From: Campylobacter concisus ATCC 51562
GTDB lineage: Bacteria > Campylobacterota > Campylobacteria > Campylobacterales > Campylobacteraceae
Assembly (NCBI RefSeq): GCF_000466745.1
Contig: NZ_ANNI01000003.1
Span: forward strand, 587,493-651,492
DNA length: 64,000 nucleotides
Direction of reading: 5' to 3'
In this document: piece after piece, positions 19,374 to 28,782 of the stretch
Layout: each line of letters begins with the position of its first letter
How positions within the stretch are numbered: the first letter of the stretch is position 1
Notes under the pieces: generated by a model
Seen by the model: the letters and a program-made list of their open reading frames with translations, nothing else
Told to the model about the DNA's origin: nothing
Databases searched by the model: none
Program-made: the position numbers and the translations under genes

Positions 19374-20123
19374 TCAAAGATTATTTTTATAAATTTTTGC
19401 AGCATCGAGGTATTTTTTAAGCACATTTTGGCTTGCAAGAGCATCAAATTTACCCCACGCCACCTGCTTGCCAGCCTCGATTATTAGCACTTTTTGTGCT
19501 ATCTTCATCGCACTTAAAATATCATGTGTGATAAAGATAATGCTGATCTTTTCATCTAAGCTTAAAAGCAAATTTATGATCTTTTGCTTTGTCTCATTGT
19601 CAAGTCCGCTTGTTATCTCGTCGCAGATTAGGATTTTTGGCTTTGAAAGAAGCGCTAGCAGTATCCCAACCCTTGTCGCCTCACCGCCACTTAGCTGAGA
19701 TGGGAATTTTTCTAAAATTTCATCTTTTAAATTTAAATTAGCTAAAAGCCCTTTGAGCTCATTTTGGCCAAATCTAAGCTTAAGATATGACCTCACGTGA
19801 GCGATCGTGGTTTTTACTTTTAGAGCTGGATTTAGGGCTTGCTTTTGGTTTTGCAAGATATATCTGATATCTTTTTTGAGCTCATTTTTATCCGTGATCT
19901 TCTCATCGTTTATGTAAATTTTGCCCCCACTTTTTGGCTCACTAAATGATATAAGCTTTGCAAGTGTGCTTTTGCCACTGCCGCTTTGACCCAAAATGGC
20001 TAAATTTTCGCCATCATCAAGCTCGTAATTTATCCCTTCTAAAAGGTGCAGTACTTCAGCCCTAGCATTAAAATGCTCCTTAAAACTTAAACTTTTTGAG
20101 ACGTTTTCAAGCCTGATTTTCAC
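19374..20123 (-). CDS. ABC importer ATP-binding protein (second ATPase, nickel/peptide family)
   Basis: The GTG at the GTGA overlap with the preceding gene starts a 249-residue ATPase; a longer frame upstream would lie inside the other gene and is not credible. Walker A is GQSGSGKSTLAK, the Q-loop region is YILQNQKQALNP, the signature is LSGGEATRVGI, and Walker B is ILICDEITSG. It resembles DppF/NikE-type proteins. It is the last gene of a five-gene operon (binding protein, two permeases, two ATPases), the order I recall for the NikZYXWV system of C. jejuni. Confidence 0.85.
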   Translation of the reverse strand: MKIRLENVSKSLSFKEHFNARAEVLHLLEGINYELDDGENLAILGQSGSGKSTLAKLISFSEPKSGGKIYINDEKITDKNELKKDIRYILQNQKQALNPALKVKTTIAHVRSYLKLRFGQNELKGLLANLNLKDEILEKFPSQLSGGEATRVGILLALLSKPKILICDEITSGLDNETKQKIINLLLSLDEKISIIFITHDILSAMKIAQKVLIIEAGKQVAWGKFDALASQNVLKKYLDAAKIYKNNL

Positions 20124-20800
20124 GCATTTTCCTTTAAATTTAGTCGCCCATCTCTCATCTGCCAAATTTCATCACTAAGATAGTTCGTTAGCGCCTCATC
20201 ATGCGAGATAAAGATGACGCTCATCTTGCCTTTTAGGCTCTCTAAGATGCCCGCCACGTGGCTAGCGCTAATGCTATCAAGCCCGCTTGTTATCTCGTCG
20301 CAGACTAAAATTTTTGGCTTCAGGCAAAGTGCAAGAGCGATCTGCACACGGCTAGCCTCACCGCCACTTAGCTCGTATGAGTATTTGTGCCAGATGAGAT
20401 TAGCATTACCTAGCCCAAACTCCCTAAAATAAGCAAATGCGAGCTCTTTATTTGATTTATTATCGCCGCCAAGATAGGCATTAAAGTGATCGCCCACATT
20501 TAAGAGCGGATGAAGGCTGGCAACAGAGTTTTGAAAAACGAGCGCAGCGACCTTTCTGCGGTACTCTTTTAGCTCATTCTGGCTAAGTTTTAAGATATCT
20601 TTTTTATAAATGCTAAATTTATCCGCCCTCACTCTAAAATCATCATCAAAAAGCCTTATTAGGCTCTTTGCAAAGAGCGATTTGCCACTGCCACTAGCGC
20701 CTGTGATGCCTATAAATTTACCCTCGCTCATAGTAAAATCAAGCTCACGCAAAAGCTTCTTATCCTTATAAAAAATATTTAAATTTTTAATCTCTATCAT
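20120..20800 (-). CDS. ABC importer ATP-binding protein (first ATPase, nickel/peptide family)
   Basis: The ATG in an ATGA overlap with the permease stop gives a 226-residue ATPase starting MIEIKNLNIFYKDKKLL; the 32-residue extension upstream encodes permease sequence in another frame and is discarded. Walker A is GASGSGKSLFAK, the signature is LSGGEASRVQI and Walker B is ILVCDEITSGLDS. It resembles DppD/NikD. At this length it lacks the C-terminal oligopeptide-binding extension of full-size OppD/DppD, which suits a metal or small-ligand importer. Confidence 0.85.
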   Translation of the reverse strand: MIEIKNLNIFYKDKKLLRELDFTMSEGKFIGITGASGSGKSLFAKSLIRLFDDDFRVRADKFSIYKKDILKLSQNELKEYRRKVAALVFQNSVASLHPLLNVGDHFNAYLGGDNKSNKELAFAYFREFGLGNANLIWHKYSYELSGGEASRVQIALALCLKPKILVCDEITSGLDSISASHVAGILESLKGKMSVIFISHDEALTNYLSDEIWQMRDGRLNLKENA

Positions 20801-21597
20801 ATTTTTATATTGCCATTTTTTGAATTTGACGTGATGATCGAGGTTGCAAGGATGAGCAAAAAGAGCGTCACGCCAGGGAAAAGCACCATCCACCAAGAGC
20901 CAAGAAAAAGTGCCTCTTTACTCTCATTTAGCATAATGCCAAGGCTTATTTTATTTGCGTCACTACCCACGCCAAAAAAGCCAAGCGTAGCCTCCATGAC
21001 GACCGCGTTTATCGCGTTTATGCCAAAGATGCTAACTATTAGATGCTTTAAATTTGGCAAAATTTCAAAGCAAATCAGGCTAAATTTACCAGCGCCATTT
21101 ATCACAGCCTGCTCGGCGTAGTCGCATTTTCTACTAAGTCTTAAATTTTGCATAAAAACTTTTGCGCCCTGCATAAACGAGCAAATAGCGATGATAAAAG
21201 AGGTTATAAGCAGATCTCCGCTACTAAATGAGCTAAAAAGCATGATAAAAACGATGTTTGGGATACTTAAAAAGGCATCAAGCCCCTTATCAAAAAGGCT
21301 CTCGTAAATTTTGCTCTTGCTCGTGCCAAAATATGCGTAGATGAGCGAAAAAAGTGTCGTTAAAAAGCCAGCTAGCAGCAAGATAAGAAGCGAGTTTTTA
21401 AGCGCATAGGACACTCTTATGAGATTGTCCCTGCCTAGGATGTCAGTGCCAAAGATGTGCTCGCTACTTGGGGCTAAATTTACCGCCATAAAGTCAGTGA
21501 AATTTGGCTCAAATTTAGAGAAAAACGACGTCACAAAGGCAAATATGACAAGAGCTAAAAAGACAAAACAGGCTAGGAAAAATATGACTTTTCTCAT
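20797..21597 (-). CDS. ABC importer permease (DppC/NikC-like)
   Basis: A 266-residue membrane protein with about six helices. The N-terminal LAPSSEHIFGTDILGRDNLIRVS segment is the hallmark of DppC/NikC permeases, and the cytoplasmic coupling loop reads EQAVINGAGKFSLICFEILPN (EAA-type). It overlaps both neighbours by 4 bp. Confidence 0.88.
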   Translation of the reverse strand: MRKVIFFLACFVFLALVIFAFVTSFFSKFEPNFTDFMAVNLAPSSEHIFGTDILGRDNLIRVSYALKNSLLILLLAGFLTTLFSLIYAYFGTSKSKIYESLFDKGLDAFLSIPNIVFIMLFSSFSSGDLLITSFIIAICSFMQGAKVFMQNLRLSRKCDYAEQAVINGAGKFSLICFEILPNLKHLIVSIFGINAINAVVMEATLGFFGVGSDANKISLGIMLNESKEALFLGSWWMVLFPGVTLFLLILATSIITSNSKNGNIKI

Positions 21598-22532
21598 AAA
21601 TTTCTCTTATCTGCCAAGATAGCGAAAATTTTTGCTAGTAAATTTGCAAAAACGACAAAAACAGCCGTTAGCAAAATGGTCGCAAGTGCGACTGGATAGT
21701 CTTTGGCGATGACTGCATCAAGGCTAAGCTTACCTATGCCCGGAAATGAAAAAATGCTCTCAATGACATATGAGCCAGCAAAAACGCCAGCCACAAGGGT
21801 TGCAAAATAATAGACTATATCGGTGCTTGCATGCTTTATCGCAAAGAGATAAATTTTGCCGCGCCCCAAGCCTCTAGCGTGAGCTGTTTGGATAAAATCA
21901 GCATTTAGGCTCTGATTTAGCCTGTCACGCACAAATTTCACGTTTGCGCCAAGGTGTGGCAAGATGATGGCAAGCGTTGGCAAGATGATAAATTTTGTTC
22001 CTACTCCGCTAGATCCTAGCTCGTTTGCGCCTAAACTTGGCAGAACATTTAGATAGACGCTAAAGATAGCTATTAGCACGAGTGCTACGTAAAAATGCGG
22101 CAATGAAGCCAGTAAAAACGAGCTAAAGTTTATAAAGATATCGGCAAATTTATTCTTATAAATGGCGCTTAAAAGCCCCAAGAAAAATGACAAAAAAACT
22201 ATCAGAAAAAATGAGGCAAAAAACAAAATAAGCGAGTTTAAGAGCCTCTCTTTAATGAGCAAAGATACGCTTGCTCCGCTTACAAAGCTGGTACCAAAGT
22301 CCCCAGTGACAAAGTGAGCTAGCCATCTAAAATACTGCACGAAAAAGCCATCTTTTAGCCCCAAATTTTCTAAAATTTGCTCTTTTATAGCCACGCTTAG
22401 CGCTTCACTTCGCAAAAACATCGCGTCAGTGACGTTTCCTGGCAAAAAATATATGAGCAAAAATAGAAAAAATGAGATGAAAAACAGCAATCCAAGGCTT
22501 GAGATCGCTGTTTTTAAAATGGCTCTAAACAA
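21594..22532 (-). CDS. ABC importer permease (DppB/NikB-like)
   Basis: A 312-residue membrane protein with about six helices. It has the DppB-type N-terminal region (LPGNVTDAMF...) and the EAA loop in FIQTAHARGLGRGKIYLFAIKHA. The start is TTG, with only a weak upstream ribosome site, 12 bp after the binding-protein gene; no better start is in frame. It would pair with the DppC-like permease to form the channel. Confidence 0.87.
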   Translation of the reverse strand: MFRAILKTAISSLGLLFFISFFLFLLIYFLPGNVTDAMFLRSEALSVAIKEQILENLGLKDGFFVQYFRWLAHFVTGDFGTSFVSGASVSLLIKERLLNSLILFFASFFLIVFLSFFLGLLSAIYKNKFADIFINFSSFLLASLPHFYVALVLIAIFSVYLNVLPSLGANELGSSGVGTKFIILPTLAIILPHLGANVKFVRDRLNQSLNADFIQTAHARGLGRGKIYLFAIKHASTDIVYYFATLVAGVFAGSYVIESIFSFPGIGKLSLDAVIAKDYPVALATILLTAVFVVFANLLAKIFAILADKRNL

Positions 22533-22544
22533 AGTTTTTATCCA

Positions 22545-24077
22545 CTATTTTACTTGCCACTCTCTTATATTCCATAAAAATCCAGCCCCATGGTGACCTA
22601 AAATTTGCGTCTTTATGCCTGAAATTTTATTGTTAAAAACGAGCGGATAGTCAAGATAGGCTATAAAAATGTAAGGTGGATTTTCAAAAAGCGCTTTTAG
22701 AAATTCTTTGTAGTATTTTTTCCTAAGCTCCACGTCCTTTGTATATCTTGCGTTTTTTAGGGCAAGATCGACGTTTGCATCCTTGTAGTGGCTAAAATTC
22801 CAGCCATTTTCATTGACACCGATGTCGGCAAATCCGCCAAAAATTCTATATGTGTGAAAGTCTGGATCAAATGGACTTCCCCAGCCGATGATAAAGCTAT
22901 CAACCTCGCTTATACTAAAGGCTGTTCTTGGCTTTGCGTAGGCTTTGGCTCTCACGCCAAATTTATTTAGCTCACTGCTTAAAATTTTGGCTAGATTGAC
23001 CCTTAAGATGTCGTTATTAAAGGCATAGATATCAAAGCCAAGCTCCTTGCCGTCCTTTTCAAAAAAGCCAGCCTTATTTTTCTTAAAGCCGCTCTTTTCA
23101 AGCAGCTCCCTAGCCTTTTGCGGATCGTAGCTAAATTTAAACTCACCGTCATTTGCAAAGCTTTTTTCTATCGGATTATTCGCTACGCTCGCATATCCGT
23201 GAAATAAATTTTTAACTATCTCATCTTTATTTACCGCGTAGTTTAGGGCGATTCTTACATTTTTATCTTGAAAAAGAGGATCATTAAAGTTAAACATCAA
23301 AGCTCTATAGTCCGCACTTTTAAACTTAAGTAGGCTAAGCTTTTTATCATCTTTTATGAAATTTACACCAGTTGGAGAGATGAGTGCGACGTCGATCTCA
23401 CCACTTTTAAGCCCAACGAGCCTTAAATTTTCATCACCAACAATTTTAAAAAATACCCTTTTTATCTTTGGCTCACCCTTGTAAAATTTCTCATTTGCCA
23501 CAAATTCCAGGCTCTCATCTTTTTTCCATTTTACTAGCTTGTATGCGCCAGTTCCTACTGGAGCCTCGTTAAATTTATCGGTTGAGATATCTTTGCCTTT
23601 TAAAATGTGCTCAGGCAAAACGCCAAAGCTAAGCGCGTCAAGAAATGGCGGAAACGGCTCATTAAGCGTAATCTTTACTTTATAATCCCCTAAAATTTCA
23701 ACGCTTTTTACGACTTCATAATTTGAGATAGCAGGCGCGTTTAGCTTCTTATCTTGAGCCGCTTCGATGGTAAATTTAACATCTTTTGCGCTAAATTTTA
23801 CCCCATCATGCCAAAAGGCATCATCTCTTAGCTCAAAAACATACTCCAGCCCGTCATCGCTCACCTGCCAAGACTTCGCAAGCTCTGGCACGACGTTGCT
23901 ATTTTCATCGTGGCTAGTAAGGCCTGAAAAAACAAGTGAAAGAGTAGGATCGTGATCCTCGTCATAAAGTGGATTTATACGAGGTGTTTGCTCCTCGATA
24001 GCGACTACAACAGCATTTTCTTTTGCATAAGAAAGAGTGCCAAACAACAAAAAAAAGACAAGCAAAATTTTCTTCAT
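22545..24077 (-). CDS. periplasmic binding protein of family 5 (nickel or peptide importer)
   Basis: A 510-residue exported protein with a signal peptide (MKKILLVFFLLFGTLSYA). The family-5 signature region is SLVFSGLTSHDENSNVVPELAKSW, followed by WHDGVKFSAKDVKFT and PVGTGAYKLVKW. Near the C-terminus a GHHGAGFLWNIREW segment places two histidines where NikZ-type nickel-binding proteins use His. Gene order and this feature point to a NikZ-type role, but a peptide binder remains possible. I use the ATG rather than the GTG one codon before it, because AAGGGG then sits at normal distance. Confidence 0.8.
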   Translation of the reverse strand: MKKILLVFFLLFGTLSYAKENAVVVAIEEQTPRINPLYDEDHDPTLSLVFSGLTSHDENSNVVPELAKSWQVSDDGLEYVFELRDDAFWHDGVKFSAKDVKFTIEAAQDKKLNAPAISNYEVVKSVEILGDYKVKITLNEPFPPFLDALSFGVLPEHILKGKDISTDKFNEAPVGTGAYKLVKWKKDESLEFVANEKFYKGEPKIKRVFFKIVGDENLRLVGLKSGEIDVALISPTGVNFIKDDKKLSLLKFKSADYRALMFNFNDPLFQDKNVRIALNYAVNKDEIVKNLFHGYASVANNPIEKSFANDGEFKFSYDPQKARELLEKSGFKKNKAGFFEKDGKELGFDIYAFNNDILRVNLAKILSSELNKFGVRAKAYAKPRTAFSISEVDSFIIGWGSPFDPDFHTYRIFGGFADIGVNENGWNFSHYKDANVDLALKNARYTKDVELRKKYYKEFLKALFENPPYIFIAYLDYPLVFNNKISGIKTQILGHHGAGFLWNIREWQVK

Positions 24078-24114
24078 CACAATCCCCTTTGTTTAAAAAT
24101 ATTTCTGCATAGTA

Positions 24115-24127
24115 ATACGAATCGTAT
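24115..24127. promoter_or_regulatory. 13-bp palindrome ATACGAATCGTAT upstream of the importer operon
   Basis: A perfect inverted repeat ATACGA-A-TCGTAT lies 37 bp before the binding-protein start and about 120 bp before the divergent DUF748 gene. It overlaps the likely minus-strand promoter region (TTTTATACGATTCGTATTAC). It could be an operator for a metal-responsive repressor. It is not a match that I recognise to the NikR or Fur consensus. Confidence 0.4.
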
Positions 24128-24249
24128 AAAAGTGTTATTAAGCTAAATGTAAATTTATAGTATAGAAGTTTTAAATTTCTAACTATCTTTTAACCTTTTT
24201 TGAAGTAAAATCTCTCCCTATTTTAGATAACAACAAGGCAAATTTTATA

Positions 24250-27200
24250 ATGAATAAAAATAAAAAAACAGCACTTATTTCAGCCATCTGCGTAGTTTCA
24301 CTTTTGCTTATTTACACGCTTCTTGGATTTTTTGGAGTACCTTATGGTATTAAAAATATCGCTCCAAAATATCTAAAAGACTACAATGCAACACTTTTTG
24401 TGGCAGACGCTAAATTTAATCCTTTTACCTTCGAGCTAAATGCGACAAATGCTGAGCTAAACACTACTTCGCCACTTTTTAGCACAAAGCAAATCGACAT
24501 CAAGCTAAAGCCATTTTCTATCTTTAAAAAATTAGTTGAAGTTGATATTTTTAGGCTTCAAGAGCCAAATGTCAAAATTTTACGAGATAAAAATTCAAAA
24601 TTTAACTTTAGCAATTTTGTAAGAGATGATAACGCAACTACCGAAGATAACAGCACTAGCTCTATAAATTTTGCCCTAAATAACGCAAAAATAATCAAAG
24701 GCTCATTTTCATATAGCGATCAAAATCTCACAAATCCATTTAACGTAAATTTTGACGATATAAACTACGAGCTAAGCTCGCTAAATACGAAGAAAAATAG
24801 TGCAGGCAGCCATATCTTTGACTCAAATTCGACTCTAGCTCACAAGATCGATCTAAATGGCGATATCAAGCTAAATCCCCTAAAAATCGAGGGCAATATC
24901 AGCATAAAGGATTTTAGTATCGATCCAGTCGCGATTAGCTTTATCGATAAAGACACACTAAATCTTAAAAATGCGGTCATAAATTTAGGAATAAATTACG
25001 CTTTAATTGCCGACGAGAACGCTACAAATATAAATTTAAAAGACAGCTTTTTAAATGTAAAATCGCTAAGCATAGATGAGGGCAAAAACGAACTAAGCCT
25101 TGGTGAGCTAGAGCTTCCAAAATTTGATCTATTGAGTAAAATAGCAGACAAGATAGATGCTAAATTAGAGCTAAATGCCATAAATTTAAGCGATGTGTCA
25201 TTTAAAAATGCAATAACAGCAAGCTTAAAATCACTAAATTTAAACGATATTTTGCTTTTAGCAAATTTAAATGAAAAAGGTGAGCTAAATGCGACAGCTA
25301 CGCTAAATAGCATAAATGCAAATACCCTAAAAATAGATGAAACCAGTAAAAATTTAGTAAATCTAAAAGATATAAATGCCTCAAATTTAAATGCAAATTT
25401 AGCAAATAACAAAACAGCTCTAACGCTTGAAAAAATAGCGTTTGAAGGTATCAATGCCCCGCTTAGTAAAAATGCGAATGCAAATGTGGCAGGGACTAAA
25501 ATCTCAAACATTAGCTTCACTCAAGATACCAATAAAAGCCTTGCAACTCTTGATGAGCTTAGTATAAATGGCATAAATTTAAAGGCAAAAAATAAAGAAA
25601 TTTTAGATATCGCTGATGTGCTGACAAAAACGATCAAATTTGATATTTTAAATATGGCTTTGAATGCCGAGAATATCGATATAAATAGACCAAAATTTAA
25701 CTCGGAGTTAAATGACGGTGGCTTAAGTGCGATAAACCAGCTTGGACTTGGTGAGCATGGGCCAGTAAAAACAGCCAATCATCGCACTAAAACCAAAAAG
25801 GAGAATACATCAGCTTCAAAAAGCAAAGAGAGTGAGTTTAAATTTGATATAAAAAATATCAATGTAAATAACGCCAATATCGCTTTGACACACCTTTTTG
25901 AGAGCGAGAAGATCACTCATAAATTTGATAATTTATTTGTAAAAATAGCAAATTTAAGTAGCAATTTTAGTAAACCATTTGACGCAAAAGTGGATATGAA
26001 AAGCTCGCAAAAGCTAAATTTAGATCTAACCTCAAAGATCAAACTTGAACCAATTAATATAACTGCTAAAATCAAACTTGAAGATAAAAATTTGCCAAAA
26101 TATTTTGCCTACGCAAAGCCATTTTTAGAGGCAGATCTTTCAAGTGGAGAGATGAGCGCAAACGCCGAACTTCACTATGCAAAAGATATAAAAGCAGATG
26201 CAAAGCTTAGCGTAAAAGATATTAGATTAGATGATAAAAATAAAGAAAAGCTAATCGCGTTTAAAAGTTTAGATGTAGATAAAATTTCACTTTTTAAAAA
26301 TAATCTTGAAATTACTGGAGTTGCTTTAAATTCGCCATTTATCAAGGCTCATCTAAGTAAAGAGCGCGAATTTAATCTAAGCAAAATTGTAAAAGAAGAT
26401 AAAAATAAAGTCCAAAATGAGCAAAAAACTGAGAGCAAAAAGGCAGCTAGTAAAAAAGATGACGAGCTAAATTTTAGTATTAAAAATTTCTCACTTAACA
26501 ACGGCGAGGTTGATTTTTCAGATGCGTCACTATTTATGCCATTTGCTACAAAAATTTCAAATCTAAATGGCAAGCTAACTGACATCGATAAAAAACGTCC
26601 AAGTTCTGGCGAGTTTAAAGGCACAGTTGGTAAAAACGGTTTTTCTCAGATTACAGCAAAATTATTTCCTTTTGAGTTAAAGCAAAATACCGACATTAAG
26701 CTTGATTTTAAAGACATCGATCTAATCGATATAACACCATATAGCGGGCAATTTTTGGGTTATAAAATAAAAAAAGGTAAGTTAAATTTAAATCTAAATT
26801 ATAGTGTTGTTGATTCAAAACTAAATGGTTCAAATCTTATAAATTTTGACACACTCACACTTGGAGAAAAGGTTGATTCAAAAGATGCTGTAAATTTACC
26901 ACTTTCGCTTGCTATATCGATATTAAGTGATCAAAATAATCAAATAAATATCGACCTTCCAGTTGAAGGAAATTTAGACGATCCTGACTTTAAATATGGC
27001 GGTGTCATTTGGGCTGCTGTTAAAAAACTCTTTGCAGACATTACATTAGCTCCGTTTAGATTTTTAGGTAATGCTCTAGGGCTTGGCAGCAAGGATCTAA
27101 GCTCTATTGATTTTCTTGCTGGAAGTAGCGAGCTAATAAGCTCAGAAGCACCAAAAATAGCTGATTTTATAAAATTAACCAGTGCAAAGCCTATGATGAA

Positions 27201-27558
27201 ACTTAGCATCACGCCTACTTACTCTGAAATAGATGTGCTCTACTTTAAAGAAAAAAAGCTTGATCAAAAGATAAATCAAATAATCGCCTCAAGCGGCAAA
27301 GATTATATTACCGTGCTAAATTCTCTCGTTCCAAACACTAAAGATAAAAGCGATAAAGCCTTAAGAGAAGAGGCAATAAAAGCTATCGAAGTGGATAAGG
27401 AAAAGCTAGTTGAGCTAGCAAATGAGCGTGCAAATGCAGTAAAAGAAGCACTCATAAAGGCTGGGCTTGAGACTGGTCGCATAAATGTAAATGATGCAAC
27501 AAGCTCAGAGCCTAAGCAAAACACCTACACAAGCGTGATTATGGGAGTGGCGAACTAA
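24250..27558 (+). CDS. DUF748 (AsmA-like) envelope protein
   Basis: A 1102-residue protein with one N-terminal membrane helix (about 8-30), then a very long Asn/Lys/Leu-rich region of repeated beta-strand units (such as LDVDKISLFKNNLEITGV). A low-complexity Lys/Ser linker lies near 510-525. The C-terminal quarter has GQFLGYKIKKGKLNLNLNYSVVDSKL, PVEGNLDDPDF and FADITLAPFRFLGNALG, the recognisable DUF748/AsmA-like core. Such proteins are inner-membrane anchored, span the periplasm and are linked to outer-membrane lipid homeostasis. It starts a plus-strand block, and its stop overlaps the convergent next gene by 4 bp. Confidence 0.8.
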   Translation: MNKNKKTALISAICVVSLLLIYTLLGFFGVPYGIKNIAPKYLKDYNATLFVADAKFNPFTFELNATNAELNTTSPLFSTKQIDIKLKPFSIFKKLVEVDIFRLQEPNVKILRDKNSKFNFSNFVRDDNATTEDNSTSSINFALNNAKIIKGSFSYSDQNLTNPFNVNFDDINYELSSLNTKKNSAGSHIFDSNSTLAHKIDLNGDIKLNPLKIEGNISIKDFSIDPVAISFIDKDTLNLKNAVINLGINYALIADENATNINLKDSFLNVKSLSIDEGKNELSLGELELPKFDLLSKIADKIDAKLELNAINLSDVSFKNAITASLKSLNLNDILLLANLNEKGELNATATLNSINANTLKIDETSKNLVNLKDINASNLNANLANNKTALTLEKIAFEGINAPLSKNANANVAGTKISNISFTQDTNKSLATLDELSINGINLKAKNKEILDIADVLTKTIKFDILNMALNAENIDINRPKFNSELNDGGLSAINQLGLGEHGPVKTANHRTKTKKENTSASKSKESEFKFDIKNINVNNANIALTHLFESEKITHKFDNLFVKIANLSSNFSKPFDAKVDMKSSQKLNLDLTSKIKLEPINITAKIKLEDKNLPKYFAYAKPFLEADLSSGEMSANAELHYAKDIKADAKLSVKDIRLDDKNKEKLIAFKSLDVDKISLFKNNLEITGVALNSPFIKAHLSKEREFNLSKIVKEDKNKVQNEQKTESKKAASKKDDELNFSIKNFSLNNGEVDFSDASLFMPFATKISNLNGKLTDIDKKRPSSGEFKGTVGKNGFSQITAKLFPFELKQNTDIKLDFKDIDLIDITPYSGQFLGYKIKKGKLNLNLNYSVVDSKLNGSNLINFDTLTLGEKVDSKDAVNLPLSLAISILSDQNNQINIDLPVEGNLDDPDFKYGGVIWAAVKKLFADITLAPFRFLGNALGLGSKDLSSIDFLAGSSELISSEAPKIADFIKLTSAKPMMKLSITPTYSEIDVLYFKEKKLDQKINQIIASSGKDYITVLNSLVPNTKDKSDKALREEAIKAIEVDKEKLVELANERANAVKEALIKAGLETGRINVNDATSSEPKQNTYTSVIMGVAN

Positions 27559-27959
27559 ATTTCATTTATCTCGCTGCTTCTTGCGTTGTAAACAAACCAG
27601 CTAAGAAGCATGAGCATCATAAATGCACCAAAGACTAGGCTTGCGTAAAAATATAAGCTAAAGCCTTCGCCTAGTAAATTTGCATTGTGAAGAGCGATCA
27701 TAACGCCAGCAAGTGAAATTAAATAGCCAATTAGCTTAATGATAAAAATTTTTGGATTTACAAGGATGAGTAAAAGCCCGCAAAGCATGACACCAAGGGC
27801 TATTTGTAAATTTAAAATATCAGCTTGAGCACTTGAGCCAAATGTCAAAAAACCAAGCAAAAATATGACTAAAAACATCAAAACAGCATAAACTGCCCTG
27901 CTTCGTCCAAAGCTATACATAAAGCAAACAAAGCCTTTGTTATGTTTGTTGTAGTCCAT
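27555..27959 (-). CDS. hypothetical membrane protein, four predicted helices
   Basis: A 134-residue protein with four hydrophobic segments (about 22-42, 50-68, 72-88 and 100-122), a short basic N-terminus (YSFGRSRAVYAV) and an acidic C-terminal tail. I do not recognise the family. The ATG is preceded by TAGGAGCG. It is transcribed toward the DUF748 gene and the two stop codons overlap by 4 bp. Confidence 0.55.
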   Translation of the reverse strand: MDYNKHNKGFVCFMYSFGRSRAVYAVLMFLVIFLLGFLTFGSSAQADILNLQIALGVMLCGLLLILVNPKIFIIKLIGYLISLAGVMIALHNANLLGEGFSLYFYASLVFGAFMMLMLLSWFVYNARSSEINEI

Positions 27960-28075
27960 TTTTCGCTCCTATGTAACAAGTTTTTGTATTTTAATGCCAA
28001 ATTCTTAAATAAAGGCTTTAATCTGAAATTTCACTCATTTTGGCTAATATTTTATATCTTAAAAAAGGAGTAAAA

Positions 28076-28279
28076 ATGCCTTATGTTAATATCAAAATAG
28101 CAGGCCCAGAGCCGACAAAAGAGCAAAAAGATCAAGTTTTTAAAGAGGTGACTGAGACGCTTGTAAGAGTACTTGGCAAGAAAAAAGAGGCGGTGATGAT
28201 TTTCATAGAAACTCACGATGCTAGCAACATCGGCGTAGGCGGCGAGAGCGTAGAAGATAAGAGAAAGGGGATAAAATGA
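28076..28279 (+). CDS. 4-oxalocrotonate tautomerase family enzyme
   Basis: With the ATG after AAGGAG the product is 67 residues and begins MPYVNIKIAGPEPTKEQK, so Pro2 becomes the N-terminal catalytic proline, as in 4-OT. An upstream in-frame start would bury that proline and is rejected. Small tautomerases of this kind are common in Campylobacter and their substrate is usually unknown. It overlaps bcp by 4 bp (ATGA). Confidence 0.85.
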   Translation: MPYVNIKIAGPEPTKEQKDQVFKEVTETLVRVLGKKKEAVMIFIETHDASNIGVGGESVEDKRKGIK

Positions 28280-28773
28280 GTGAATTTAGCAAAGCAGATA
28301 TTGAACGAAAAATAACGCTTGAAGTTGGTGATAAAGCACCAGAGTTTGAAGCGCTAAATCAAGACGGCGTAAAGGTCGCACTAAAGGACTTTGTGGGTAA
28401 AAATGTGGTGCTTTACTTCTATCCAAAAGATAACACTCCAGGCTGCACAACTGAGGCTTGCGAATTTAGCGCAAACTACAATCAGTTTATCAAAAATGAC
28501 ACAGTTATAATCGGCGTTAGCCCAGATAGTGTGAAGTCTCATGTTGGCTTTATCGCAAAGCAAAATTTAAAGCACATTCTATTAAGTGATGAGGATAAAG
28601 AAATTTCAAAGCTTTATGGCGTTTGGCAAGTCAAGAAAAACTATGGCAAAGAGTATCTTGGCATCGTTAGAAGCACCTTTGTGATCGGCAAAGACGGCAA
28701 GATAGTTAAAATTTATAAAAGCGTAAAAGCCAAAGATCACGCCGCAAAAGTACTAGCTGATCTAGCAAAATAA
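28276..28773 (+). CDS. bcp: thioredoxin-dependent peroxiredoxin Bcp
   Basis: A 165-residue thioredoxin-fold peroxidase. The active-site segment YPKDNTPGCTTEACEF places the peroxidatic Cys57 and the resolving Cys62 five residues apart, the Bcp/PrxQ alpha-helix type. It reduces hydroperoxides using thioredoxin, whose genes lie near 36-38 kb. It forms a tight operon with the tautomerase and the DsbA-like gene. Confidence 0.95.
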   Translation: MSEFSKADIERKITLEVGDKAPEFEALNQDGVKVALKDFVGKNVVLYFYPKDNTPGCTTEACEFSANYNQFIKNDTVIIGVSPDSVKSHVGFIAKQNLKHILLSDEDKEISKLYGVWQVKKNYGKEYLGIVRSTFVIGKDGKIVKIYKSVKAKDHAAKVLADLAK

Positions 28774-28782
28774 GGAGCAAAG

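Noticed and set aside
19374..20800. Recent duplication of the two importer ATPases
   Set aside because: They share only the ABC motifs and have different Q-loop regions; two distinct ATPases are normal for this importer family.
20801..20896. Longer N-terminus for the first importer ATPase
   Set aside because: The extra 32 residues lie inside the permease gene in another frame; the ATGA overlap start gives the canonical MIEIKNL beginning.
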